From Flabesymbios commensalis (lineage: Eukaryota; Annelida; Polychaeta; Terebellida; Flabelligeridae), in NCBI GenBank assembly GCA_964017125.1, contig OZ024915.1, positions 19,274,416 to 19,338,415 of the forward strand: 64,000 nt of DNA, given 5' to 3'. Position numbers and translations under genes: made by a program. This document shows positions 22,850-32,735 of this stretch, one piece after another; positions within the stretch are counted from its first letter, which is position 1, and every line of letters starts with the position of its first letter. The notes under the pieces were generated by a model. That model was not told where the DNA came from and ran no database searches. It was given only the letters and a program-made list of their open reading frames with translations.

Positions 22850-23815
22850 ATATATTTATCCATTTAAGTTCGGTGACTGACATCTGTTGTATACTTTTCT
22901 CAGTACACGCACTTAATATTTAGCACACCAATATGATCAGATTGTGGTACAATTTACATGTCCAGAGATAGAGGCTAAACAAGTGTAGAACAGATAGAAG
23001 GTAGAACAAAGTCAAAATTATCTCCTTTTTTGTATAGTATAATACGTTTTTTTAGAGGCTTTCTTGTTATGTCATCAATACATGGTAGGCCTGAACACCA
23101 CAAAACTAATTTTTAAGAGAATGCTCCTCCGGCTCCTTAAACGTTTAGCGTGCTATATACTGTTTAAAATTCATAGAATCATATAAACTAGACCGATAAG
23201 AACAAAACCTCTTCGCTTCAACATTCAAACATATAACTTTATTAATATTAAATTACACAATGGTAGCTTAACAAGTCAATAAGTAAATATTTGTGTTTAT
23301 TTATCGCATAAAAACTTATCACAATATTGTAACTAATGTTCGTCACCTCCTATGTAACTTGTTATTACACTTAATAAATTTAAAAAGTTATTGTCAGGAA
23401 AATAGGTCAATAAATATATTTTTTGCATACTAGTAGTCAAGTATTAGATACGAAAATTACCCGCCCATTTCGCTAAAGTAAGTTTGATGCAATCTGGTCA
23501 GATCCATAATGTAGCCATAAGTACTGCTGCTGAGGTTATTTCTAATTTATGGGGCACTCTTGTATTGAAGTCTAAGTGAGTAAGTGTGAGATAAGTAATA
23601 TCACAATTACTCGCTTTTGTCTAAGTTTGTAATAAATAATTATAAGAGAAGAAGAAATGAGTGCATATTATTATTATTCGATTGATTGCTAAACTCGTTT
23701 CTCAGCTTTCATGTGATATATTATGATTTTTTCCAAAATAAAAGCAAGCGATTTACATTCACCTTGAGGTGGGGATTGCGGCAGCAATGAATTATCCAGG
23801 TGCTCGTATATGTAA
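22850..23815. other. Stretch without recognised gene
   Basis: AT-rich intergenic sequence 3' of the membrane-protein gene. Possible poly(A) signals (AATAAA near 23372 and AAATAAAA near 23738). No exon or repeat identified. Confidence 0.4.
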
Positions 23816-23821
23816 GGATGA

Positions 23822-24033
23822 TTAGCCCTTACAGTGCGGGGATCGACTTTAGTCGTCAGAATCTGACATCTACAGACGTCAGATTCTGACGTCTGTAGAC
23901 GTCAGAATCTGACGTCTGTAGACGTCAGATTCTGCGTCTACAGTCGATCCCCGCACTGTAAGGGTATTCAAATGAATCACAAAGAGCTGACTAAGGCATT
24001 TATGATGAATAATTTTGAGACAAATAAATCAAA
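23822..24033 (+). mobile_element. Family A hairpin MITE, copy A4 (long hairpin)
   Basis: The clearest hairpin of the family. TTAGCCCTTACAGTGCGGGG opens and CCCCGCACTGTAAGGGT closes a ~140-bp inverted repeat made of four alternating GACGTC/CAGATTCTG blocks. The body (ATTCAAATGAATC, CTAAGGCATTTATGATGA) follows at once. Confidence 0.85.
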
Positions 24034-24060
24034 GTTGCCACAAGATGAAACACAAGTGTT

Positions 24061-24134
24061 TCCTTATATGGGGTGCTTGGCTATCATGTAACCCTCTGAG
24101 AGAGTCACATGATAGCCAATCACCCCATATAAGG
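24061..24134. repeat. Near-perfect palindrome, family H
   Basis: Arms TCCTTATATGGGGTG(C)TTGGC and TATCATGT pair with ACATGATAGCCAATCACCCC and ATATAAGGA around a short loop. No TTAACCC end seen. Confidence 0.75.
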
Positions 24135-24139
24135 ACATA

Positions 24140-24770
24140 ATTCATACCATGTAAGGGGTGATAGATCACCTTCACGTTAGTGTCAATGAGTGTTCCTCGT
24201 GTGTTTCAAAATCTGGTTGGAAATGCAGTTAGTGGTTATAACCTCAAGCAGTACAATATGTAAGATAATTACAACCGCTTCTCTATTGTGTACTTTCAAC
24301 TGATTTATGTTGGGATCACATGCAATAAGAACTTCGTGACCAAAATTCTATATAGTCCAAAGCTGCTGTGAAATGTAGAGTAAATATCCAGATTATCTGA
24401 TTCACATCGTTTCTTGCATGAAGAAATGTATATTTTAACTAATACATTTTTTTCGCAAATGAACCCCCAGATCATACTTTCAAATATTGACTCTCCCATA
24501 GATTTAAATGTGCCTGAAGGTCCAATAACTTATAAGAATATTCGTCTCTCAAATAAAAAATAAGTCCACTTTTTGTTTACTTTTTTGTCACGAGACGAAG
24601 GCCTACACGAATAACCACTAAGACGGTGAAATAATGGATCATCATTTCCTCCAGCCCAAAACTTTTGTATTTTTTTGTCTCAATGATGGTCAGCCATTTT
24701 TTTTTATCTAGCGTTCTTTTTTCTGCAGCCTCCGTAAAACGTCTACGATCAAACAACACACATAAGCTTA
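24140..24770. other. Stretch without recognised gene
   Basis: AT-rich, with incidental small minus-strand ORFs only. No repeat family recognised. Confidence 0.35.
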
Positions 24771-24772
24771 AA

Positions 24773-25076
24773 GTACCACGTATCAGAACTAGGTTCGGTG
24801 CTCGTGCCTTTCCTGTTTCCGGTCCTACTCTATAGAATTTACTGCCTGCACACCTACGTTAGCTAAAAATATTTCCTCTTTCAGAAATCTGCTTAAAACG
24901 CATTTCCTCGATCTGGCTTTTCCGCCCTAGCTCCTCTGCGTCCCGGCTCCCTGATGACGACAATGCTTATTTCACTCGACTCTTCTTTGGAATATGATAA
25001 GGATTGATTGCGCCTCTGAGCTCGGCCCTACAAGGAGTTAGGCGCTATAGAAGTTTTCATTTCATTCATTCGTTTC
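24773..25076 (+). mobile_element. 3' fragment of a CR1/L2-like LINE
   Basis: Decayed plus-strand coding for the LINE C-terminus (TRFGARAFPVSGPTL, then after a shift LLPAHLR, and DDDNAYFTRLFFGI). A 3' UTR with GGAGTTAGGCGCTATAGAAG and a short repeated tail TTTCATTTCATTCATTCG follows. The tail repeat and GGCGCTATA motif are typical of CR1/L2-type 3' ends. It is 5'-truncated and carries at least one frameshift and stops. Confidence 0.7.
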
Positions 25077-25114
25077 AAGCATGGTTTATACAACTTATTT
25101 CAAGTGTGTAAGGG

Positions 25115-25361
25115 TTAACCCTTTTACCGCCAAATTATTCAATTTCAATTTTCACCCACTTGAAGTTGTGTCTCGCTGACGCGATCCACAACTCCAAGTG
25201 AGTGAAAATTGTTCAAATTTGACAAAATGGAGGGCAACTCTTTTCAAATCTTGCTGGTTGATGTCACATTTTATCTTTAACATATTTAAAATGCTGTACT
25301 CAATGTGCTAAAAAAAAAATGAAAAACCATATATATGCGGTACCGACGGTGAAAGGGTTAA
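25115..25361 (+). mobile_element. Family B hairpin MITE, copy B1
   Basis: Full length (247 bp): TTAACCCTTTTACCGCCAAA, hairpin of TTCACCCACTTGAAGTTGTG and its inverse around TCTCGCTGACGCGATC, body (TGACAAAATGGAGG, TTGATGTCACATTTTATC), right end GACGGTGAAAGGGTTAA. The TTAA ends and CCCTTT termini match the piggyBac rule. Confidence 0.9.
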
Positions 25362-25575
25362 AAGATGGGGGTTTTCCAGATGAATAGAGCAAATACAGAA
25401 GGCCTACTTTATCAGAAAACGGCGTACAATGCAGTTCTTGTCGCATCACTGCTGCCAGGGGCACATTCATTATTGGCATTGATGGCTGTCGGTCTCATGG
25501 GGATTACTATAAAGGCTGGTTTACAAAGCGGAACGAGAAGCATGTGTCATATACCAAGTATCCACATGCTATAAG
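25362..25575 (+). CDS. Possible orphan exon (weak)
   Basis: Directly after MITE B1, a frame from about 25385 to TGA at 25588 is open for ~67 codons (ENGVQCSSCRITAARG, then FIIGIDGCRSHGDYYKGW and SYTKYPHAIRKSPRRDI). It looks protein-like in composition, but no domain is recognised and the candidate acceptors are poor. It could be a gene remnant. The different frame from 25365 is not preferred. Confidence 0.22.
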
Positions 25576-25589
25576 AAAATCGCCAAGGC

Positions 25590-26330
25590 GTGACATCTGA
25601 AAATGGTTGAGTCGTCATAGTGAGAGAGTGATTATAGTCGTCACCCGCACCAAAGCACGGGATAACTAGCCTAAAACGCACCCTGTGCACAAAACGTGCA
25701 GCTGCATATATAATTATTCCGATAATGAATATATATTTGCCAGTTGTTTGCCATTGTATAGTGTTTATTTTAATATAGAAGTCTAAAATAACGATCGTCA
25801 ATCAAAACGGCTTCCTGTAAACGAGTTTTCATTTTTGCGACATATGACATGAGATCTTCAGAACTAGGTTCTGTAAATATGGTGTCTTTGACAAGATCAA
25901 GAGGTCCTCGTACACTGGGCTAAACACTAATGACTCACGAGCATATTGCGTGCTGAAAACGACAAATACGGAAGTCCTACAGCCCAATCTTTTTTCATGT
26001 TTAAGTACATACGTTTTAACATAAATGCATAGTACACGAATTATGCATTTCTCGTATTAATCATGGTTTTGAGACTTTCGTGAACTATATCTAAAATGGA
26101 TTGTGCTTGATGTCTATACTGTATATAATGCGCATCCGAAAACCTGTTAAATGCCAAGATCAACTATTTCAATACTTTAGCAGTGAAACGAGATTCTTGA
26201 ATTGATCTACATGTTAAAGGCAGACACAATTACCGTTGTAAAATATCTGACTGATATGAGGCATCGGACACGGCATGTGCAGGTATTCACACTCTAGTGC
26301 ACAAATAGTTTGACAGTACTGGTTACCTTT
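25590..26330. other. Stretch without recognised gene
   Basis: Intergenic sequence without clear exons or repeats. Small ORFs are incidental. Confidence 0.35.
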
Positions 26331-26336
26331 AGATGT

Positions 26337-26544
26337 TTAACCCTTACAGCGCGGGGACCGTCTCTATACGTCAGAATCTGACGTATAGAGACGGCCCCTT
26401 GAAAAATTAAAATATTTATAGTGACATAGGTATTCAAATGAATCGGAAAGAGCTAACTGAGACATTTATGATGATTTTAAATTGAAAACAACCCTTTGGT
26501 CTTCATGTTTTATACTAGAATATTTCAGCGCTACATTTCAGGGT
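26337..26544 (+). mobile_element. Family A hairpin MITE, copy A5 (short hairpin)
   Basis: TTAACCCTTACAGCGCGGGG, a compact perfect hairpin CGTCTCTATACGTCAGA/TCTGACGTATAGAGACG, then the body (ATTCAAATGAATCGGAAAG) and right end CAGCGCTACATTTCAGGGTAA. Confidence 0.8.
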
Positions 26545-26944
26545 AAATGCAAAGGTCTGACATTATCCATCACGAGATTGGTGAAAGGCTCTTCAGCTAC
26601 AGTGATGGGTTTTATTTGAATGTTCTTTTGGGTTTTTGATTAGGTTTACACGACACTTGGCAGATGTGACCCGAAGGAACATAATCAGACACACTTTTAG
26701 TACAATTATTTCACACAAATTATCAATTAGTTTGATAAAATAGAATATCTAGCAAACGATATTCCAGTCCATACTCATACTAAACACTTGATACCACAGC
26801 AACGTTTTGTTGAATTATATTTTTAGTGTGCTATTTTTAACCAAACAAATGTATTCGAGAAAATATTGTACAATATGCATACTGAACCGATGGAACGATC
26901 ATGATTATGATATGATAACATTTAACTAATTACGAAGCTTTTTA

Positions 26945-27115
26945 CGTTTCACGGGTCCACCCAGAGAGCACGGGACATTGAGTCAGTGTTGGTTCAATTA
27001 TGGGCGAGCGTCGTAGACGGTGAAACGTCATTGAACCACCACTGGGTCGTTGTATTTTGCTTGATGGGCAGCGCCATGATACCCAGCATATATTCAGCCA
27101 GTGCTGGCATAATGT
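26945..27115. repeat. Family W repeat
   Basis: GCACGGGACATTGAGTCAG, GTTGGTTCAATTATGGGCGA, GCGTCGTAGACGGTGAAACG, CATTGAACCACCACTGGG and ACCCAGCATATATTCAGCC. This follows the family pattern of AACATTG blocks either side of CGTCGTAGACGGTG. Confidence 0.55.
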
Positions 27116-27344
27116 TGGTCAATATATCAATGTTGATCCATATACCAATGTAATAATTAACATATGCATGGATGTAACTGTTATATAATAGTGTATATTT
27201 TTGCATAATATATACATAATTATACATAAATAAATTTCTTGAGAATATGCATCCTATATCCAAGTCATTCGTGATCCGGCAACTGAAGAACAAAATCACA
27301 TTAATCCAACATGTGACATTGGCCGATGATAATATAGGCTTCCT

Positions 27345-28254
27345 TTATGTCTTAGAAACCTTGGCATGCCGTTGCCTTATACTTTTCACAATATCAGCTG
27401 CAAATCGATGCATGCTGACATCAATAACTTTTCTATTTCCCCTCATTTTTCTTTCAGTATTTCTGTAATGAAATATTTTTGTTTCGCTCGGAGAAACAAT
27501 TTTCGCAGTCCCATATAATAAATCAGATTCATCATGGTTTTCAGCTATAGAAATATACTCGGGTTTTAAAATTGATTTAGGTTTTTGAAATTCAACATCA
27601 TCATTATTTCGTTTGGTCTGTAAAAGTGTCCTAATGTGGTAATCTTGGACTATACTATTATTGATCCACAGAGGATTACTTGGCCAATTGTCTGGGAAAC
27701 ACACACGGCGTAAAGTGTATTGTGAGATGTTTGGTTGGGAAATATGAGACAGTAAGACTGGTAATGTACCATATCTCTCATCAGGCACCACCACCTCATC
27801 CAGGTCTATCATTATAATATAATCTGATCTGTACATGTAGCGATATAAACAGTCGTTCCTTAAAATAAAATTACCGAAAAAAAATCCATTCCCTGCTTTC
27901 TCTGCAAGAGGGTGATACCAGTCATAGAAATCTAACACGGCATCTTGTTGAAAGCTGTGTATGTAGGGGTCCAGAAGAGCAGAGCTGGTGTGGTTGTATA
28001 AAACCACCAAATCCACGCCTAAGATACGGTTAACTTCTATCATCTCCACAAGTTGATTGACATCATCAAATCCATTATAAATCTGTCCTATGCAGGCTGT
28101 GATATGATGACGAGGACCTTTGTAGTTTACTTGGTCATTTTCCACCTTTAGTAGATTGGTAGGTGCCTCGCATCGTGTTAAGGATAGAGACACAGCTGTT
28201 GGTACTCGCTCGTCATAATGTTTTATGGTACAGGAGAACATAATTCCAACCATT
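27345..28254 (-). CDS. Glycosyltransferase family 92 protein, catalytic exon
   Basis: Exon 2 of a two-exon gene. The acceptor TTATTTGTTTCAG| at 28255 joins exon 1 in phase, and the frame runs 303 codons to the stop at 27345. It holds the GT92 (DUF23) domain: ITACIGQIYNGFDDVNQLVE (~230), VDLVVLYNHTS, a DxD-type DLDEVVVP (~329-336, likely metal/nucleotide-sugar binding), LRRVCFPDNWP, KIFHYRN near the end. Family members are Golgi galactosyl- or related transferases acting on glycans; the acceptor here is unknown. Total protein 481 residues, normal for the family. No damage seen. Confidence 0.92.
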
Positions 28255-28575
28255 CTGAAACAAATAATATGTAGTTTCCCGTGAACTTATTACTTTGGAA
28301 AATTTGCATGAATAGATAATGGTTGCAACACTGTCCTATGTATTTTTAGAATATGCTTCAACACTTTAACACTCCAGACTCTACGTATGGTATTTGAAAT
28401 CGCGATTAACAATTTTTAATGGGAACATTATTTCAAAAGATGGCCATTTAAAAACATATTTCACATATACTTTAAAATTATATTAATGTTTTTGTGATGA
28501 TATTTTATTTTGAATCGTTTTCCATTCAGATTTATATTTACATATATTCTGAACATTCTAGTAATTACAACTTAC
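28255..28575 (-). other. Intron of the GT92 gene (321 bp)
   Basis: Donor ACCAA|GTAAGT (28575-28570) and acceptor TTTGTTTCAG| (28255), phase 2. Joining gives ...CTK then MVGIMFSC without a stop. AT-rich. Confidence 0.85.
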
Positions 28576-29111
28576 TTGGTACATTTTGTACATCTATCTA
28601 TCTTTACAGCCTTCACACTCAGAGGATGACCTTGAACTTCATACCAGATTTGACACCAAATTTCATCTGCCATCAGGTTGAGGTGACTCATTCCTATAAC
28701 ACGTACCTCTTGTAATGTCATTCTTGTTTCCCAGAAAGCAGAGTACAAGTGACACGTGACGTTTTCTTTGACTTGTTGCCATTGTGCTGATGCAGCGCGC
28801 ATGTGCGATATGGAGACATGCGATAGGTTGTCGCAAATCACGTGTTCAGATCCCGAGATATCACCGGGACTTAATGTGACATTCCTATTCATTTTAATAA
28901 TGTGACTAGTTCCAGGCAAGTGTGTCATGTTCACTGGCTGTTGGTGTTTGTTCTTAAACATTTCTCTCAAATATTGATAGCCGATATACTTAGGCATCAT
29001 TTTCATATTTATATTATTTAAATATTGCGGACAATAAACGTTCAGCTTGAAAATTATAATCATTACGACTAGAGTCACGAAAAATACTTTAATACTACGT
29101 TTTGATTTCAT
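28576..29111 (-). CDS. Glycosyltransferase family 92 protein, N-terminal exon
   Basis: ATG at 29111 starts MKSKRSIK followed by a hydrophobic anchor (VFFVTLVVMIIIFKLNVYC, ~9-27): a short basic cytosolic tail and signal anchor, as in type II Golgi enzymes. The remainder is lumenal stem with N-glycosylation sequons (NMT, NVT). It contains cysteines (VICDNLS, CHLYSAFWET, DEIWCQIWYE). It ends in CTKCT at the donor. The start is chosen because basic residues immediately precede the anchor. Confidence 0.88.
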
Positions 29112-29955
29112 CTTGTTTGTAACAAAATGTACTGGTTCAATTTACTAAAACCTGGGCATCACTAATGTGACGAGTGAAGTTTTAGATGCACTCATTCGAA
29201 CATTTCGAACATTCAAGATGGTTCTGTTCCATATCAAGTTGTATAAGTACGAATATGTGTTTATGTATAGATCTACAATAAATACGTACTTTGGTATTCG
29301 TGCTCCGATTGGTAGTAGATTCACATATTGACGTATCTGCCGCATTCACACAAAAACTGTGTATTCCTACACTTAATTACATCGAAATATGCATTTATCC
29401 ACGCATTGATATCCTAATTACACCGATAATTTCTTGAGACGTTCACCAGAATCTAGATTGAGATTCTGTTGATAAAGTGTTTGTTTTATTCACGTTAATG
29501 AGCAGAGGCAGCAATACAAATATGTTATTTTGCCTGATGGGGCATGGTTCACCATGGACACCTTGTCACTGAGTAATAACACATACAAACTAACACCTGA
29601 TGTGTGCGCCATACACTGATGATTGAGGCAGTGGAGTGAATACTAGTTTTGACTGCCGGCGCCAAGAATTGAAGTTATCAGCACTTAAAGATACCCGGTG
29701 AACATCTGTATAACACTTGTACAGTGTACCGACGTTGTATAAATGTTATACAAATGTTTCGTGTCTGCTGTGTATATATTCAGGAAACATGAGACTCAAT
29801 TATGGCTCAGTGCTGGGCAGCGTGGCAGACGGTGAACTAATATGACGCCAATGTTGCTTGCAATGCAGTCGTGCGCATCCGCTTCAAGGTCCGATTCCTC
29901 TCTAAATAATACCCACTGGACCAGGCGGCATTATCAGATTATGTGTTCATACAAT
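29112..29955. other. Upstream region of the GT92 gene
   Basis: No recognised exon. Expected to hold its promoter on the minus strand. Around 29690-29850 are weak family W motifs (GTGTATATATTCAGG, GTGGCAGACGGTGAACTAA). Confidence 0.35.
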
Positions 29956-29961
29956 GTATGA

Positions 29962-30240
29962 ACGGGGACCCTGGTACAGTGGTTAAAGCTGCCTGCTTGG
30001 AACCCCACTCTGGTCTTTAAGTTTCAAACAAACAAAATGTTTCTTTCCCTCTCACTCGTAAATATTTAATATTGTGGTGAGCCTCTGTGACCGAAAGGTA
30101 GCGTGCTCGGCCTCAGACCATCATGGCTAGCATTTCGAGGGCAGTGTCATCTGATTCATCTCACCATCTTCAGGAGGTTATCCTGGTCCAGTTTAGCCTA
30201 TGTGTGCACAACGGTGGCTTAAAACATCATCCATTATATT
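29962..30240 (+). mobile_element. Dimeric tRNA-derived SINE
   Basis: First monomer GGGGACCCTGGTACAGTGGT with its B box decayed. Linker AACAAAATGTTTCTTTCCC. Second monomer GAGCCTCTGTGACCGAAAGG, TAGCGTGCTCGGCCTCAGAC, then CAGTGTCATCTGATTCATCT and CAGTTTAGCCTATGTGTGCA. Same order as the better copy at 63452-63765. Confidence 0.8.
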
Positions 30241-30354
30241 TAATTTACTCCAAGGTACGTTCACAATAATTATGTACGAGTACGAATACGAGCACGACAT
30301 CGGAATACCGCAAAGATACCACCACATGCGGCAAATCGAACAGTGGTCAAATAC

Positions 30355-30465
30355 CAGCTGACACGACACATCTACCCAATGCTGGGCCAATGTTGGGCCA
30401 ACGTCGTAGACGGTGGACCAACATTGGTCAGAAATTAGGTAGATGTTTCGTGTTTTCTCGGATAT
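30355..30465. repeat. Family W repeat
   Basis: ACGACACATCTACCCAATGC, GGGCCAATGTTGGGCCAACG, TCGTAGACGGTGGACCAACA, TTAGGTAGATGTTTCGTGTT: a palindromic layout around CGTCGTAGACGGTG. Confidence 0.65.
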
Positions 30466-30649
30466 ACACACGATTATAAAGTGCGACACGTGTACAGATA
30501 TAGATCTTTTATCACTGTGCAAACTATTTTAATTTATTTTATTTTGAAATATATAAAAAATCAAGAAAATTAATTTGAAAATTTGTGTTAAATATTACAA
30601 AGTATTTCAATATATTAATATCAATTTGATGTTTAAATAGTGTTTTTTC

Positions 30650-30826
30650 TTTAGTGGATGAAGATGACTTGAAGTAGGTGGCAAATGAGAAAACAACTGT
30701 TAATATTAGTTAGTTCCATAAGCAATTCGTTTTAAAACCCTAGGTGTAGGGAATTAAGTCATTCTTCGGATATGTAAAATGCTGCGTGGATGCATCGTGA
30801 GGGTTCAAGGGGTTAAATTGCTCTAG
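30650..30826 (+). mobile_element. Family C MITE, partial copy
   Basis: Starts inside the right hairpin arm (TAGTGGATGAAGATGACTTG) and continues through the family C body to GCATCGTGAGGGTTCAAGGG and GTTAAA. Confidence 0.6.
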
Positions 30827-30899
30827 CAATTCCAGTCCCAAATAACTGAAATTGCAAATCATTTGTATAACATTTATACAACGTCGGCCCAAATAAAGT

Positions 30900-31013
30900 A
30901 CCCAGCAAACACGAGGCAAATGTTGATTTAATGTTGGCCCACCGTCTCCGACTCTGGGCCAACATTTAGTCAACATTTATTCAGCGTCGTGTGTTTGCTG
31001 GGTAGGCCTACTA
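30900..31013. repeat. Family W repeat, complete palindrome
   Basis: ACCCAGCAAACACGAGGCAA at one end, GTCGTGTGTTTGCTGGGT at the other. The centre is ATGTTGGCCCACCGTC and GGGCCAACATTTAGTC. The best short example of the family. Confidence 0.75.
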
Positions 31014-31075
31014 AATAATAATTTAATCAGTATGACCGATATCATATCTACAGGGAATTTACACAGGCAGTACTA

Positions 31076-31318
31076 TTAACCCTTTAACCGCCAAATTATT
31101 CAGTTGGCATTTTCACCCACTTGAAGTTGTGTCTCGCTGACGCGATCCACAACTTCAAGTGAGTGAAAATTATTCAGATTTGACAAAATGGAGGTCAACT
31201 CTTTTCAATTCTTGCTGGTTGATGTCACATTTTATCTTTGACATAATTAAAATGTGGTACTAAATGTGGTAAAAAATGAAAACCCGAATATATGCGGCAC
31301 CGGCGGTTAAAGGGTTAA
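31076..31318 (+). mobile_element. Family B hairpin MITE, copy B2
   Basis: Full length (243 bp): TTAACCCTTTAACCGCCAAA ... GGCACCGGCGGTTAAAGGG TTAA. Perfect hairpin arms CACTTGAAGTTGTGTCTCGC. Terminal inverted repeat includes TTAACCCTTTAACCGCC. Confidence 0.92.
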
Positions 31319-32010
31319 TTATAGTAAGTAGCGATGGTGCACCACGCATCAGCCAAAACCTATCAACACACATATATAACTAATTACTACTGAAAATCGA
31401 ACAAAACCTCTATAACTATCTACTCGTGAATGCTATGCCTACACATTTTTTTCTATAAAAATACATATTTAAATATTTAAGATCAAAGTGCGTTAAACAT
31501 GTTAAATAGATAGAAGGCACGCTATCATAAATTTTAATGGTACGGCTACTTTGTTGCACTGGATGTTTCCAACGTAGTTTCTTCAATAGAATTGTTTCTA
31601 TCTAGAATTCTTTACCGCTGTATATCTACTTATACAACTGATATATCAATGAAAAAATTGCTAGCAAATGTAGATAACCGATGAGTAGCGACTGCTGTAC
31701 TTGGTATTTTTAATATAAATGCAGTAGTTGTCGTCTATAACTTTACATTTTGATGTGCTGGTAGGAAAGCGAATATCTATGATAATATTGCTATAACTTG
31801 TTGGTTGGGAACTACTTGCAAAGGCTTCATTAAATGCTGTCTCTTACATTGTACATGTTTTGCCAATATTATTTACAATTGTTATTGCATGAAGTTAGCT
31901 TGTTTACTGCATGTATGTGAATGTATTTATTTCACTAAGTGAATAGAATTGAATAAGAATAACATAATGTGTGTGTGTTTAACATTTGGTGTTATTTTTA
32001 CTATGTTATT
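31319..32010. other. Stretch without recognised gene
   Basis: AT-rich. No exon with good splice sites was found upstream of the tail-like exon at 32018. Confidence 0.35.
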
Positions 32011-32017
32011 CACCCAG

Positions 32018-32077
32018 ACGTTGGAAGTGCAGATTATGAAGACCCCAATGAAATAAACGAGAGGTCAGCTGGACAAA
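32018..32077 (+). CDS. Candidate receptor-tail exon
   Basis: 60 bases between TTATTCACCCAG| and GGACAAA|gtatgt, phase 1 at both ends, open in that phase: DVGSADYEDPNEINERSAGQ. The DYEDPNEI motif resembles tyrosine motifs in cytoplasmic tails of animal surface receptors (general knowledge). No transmembrane exon was found upstream. Joined to 35328 it reads ...SAGQ then SVVPNRVR. Confidence 0.42.
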
Positions 32078-32277
32078 GTATGTAGGCATATGTAATATAA
32101 ACCAGATGACCTTCATCGTTTTTTTCTTTCATTTAAAATTATGTCGTCCAGTTAAAACGAGAAATAAGAAAACTACAACCGAACTACAACCAAACTACAA
32201 CCCTCCACTCACTGTGTTTTGCCGTGGACGGAATTAGTGTTTGTCGCGATTTAAAATAAAACGTATATCTGTCGAAT

Positions 32278-32480
32278 ATTAAGTAAACCCTTATCATACT
32301 GAGTTTATTTATTTAAATTTTCAGCCACTTTAAGCTGTGTCTCGCTACCGCGACCCACAACTTCAAGTGGCTGAAAATTATTCATATCCGTTTAATTTTA
32401 GCACAAATATTTGCAAATCTTGATGTTTAGACAGAGATTTCATTCCCAATAACAGTGATTTATTCGACTAATAAAACAGG
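32278..32480 (+). mobile_element. Family B2 hairpin MITE, copy 2, left part (interrupted)
   Basis: CAGCCACTTTAAGCTGTGTC...GACCCACAACTTCAAGTGGC hairpin and the B2 body (CAAATATTTGCAAATCTTGA). It stops at ACAGG before TTAA at 32481. The end of the same element appears at 35285 (TTAAAACGCTAATAGCCGTG), so about 2.8 kb was inserted here. Confidence 0.75.
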
Positions 32481-32735
32481 TTAAAACCCTTTCAAGCCTG
32501 AATTTGCCATTGTCATCTTCATCCACTACAAGCCGCGGATTGCTGTCGCAATTCTCGACTTGTAGTGGATGAAGATGATTTGAAGTGGGTGAGAAATTGA
32601 AGAAAATTGCCATGTATCATGTGTATTGATAAAACAGTTTCATGTATATTTTCATTCTAAAACTCATAGTTGTAGAAAAATTAGGTCAGTTTTCAGGGAT
32701 GTAAAATGATGATTTAATGCATCATGAGGGATTAA
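32481..32735 (+). mobile_element. Family C hairpin MITE, copy C1
   Basis: TTAAAACCCTTTCAAGCCTG, hairpin CATCCACTACAAGCCGCGGA / CTCGACTTGTAGTGGATGAA, body, then GCATCATGAGGGATTAA. It is inserted at the left end of element E and together with E splits the B2 copy. Confidence 0.85.

Noticed and set aside
29145-29345. Extra upstream exon of the GT92 gene
   Set aside because: The frame has no coding character, and the ATG at 29111 already gives a complete signal anchor.
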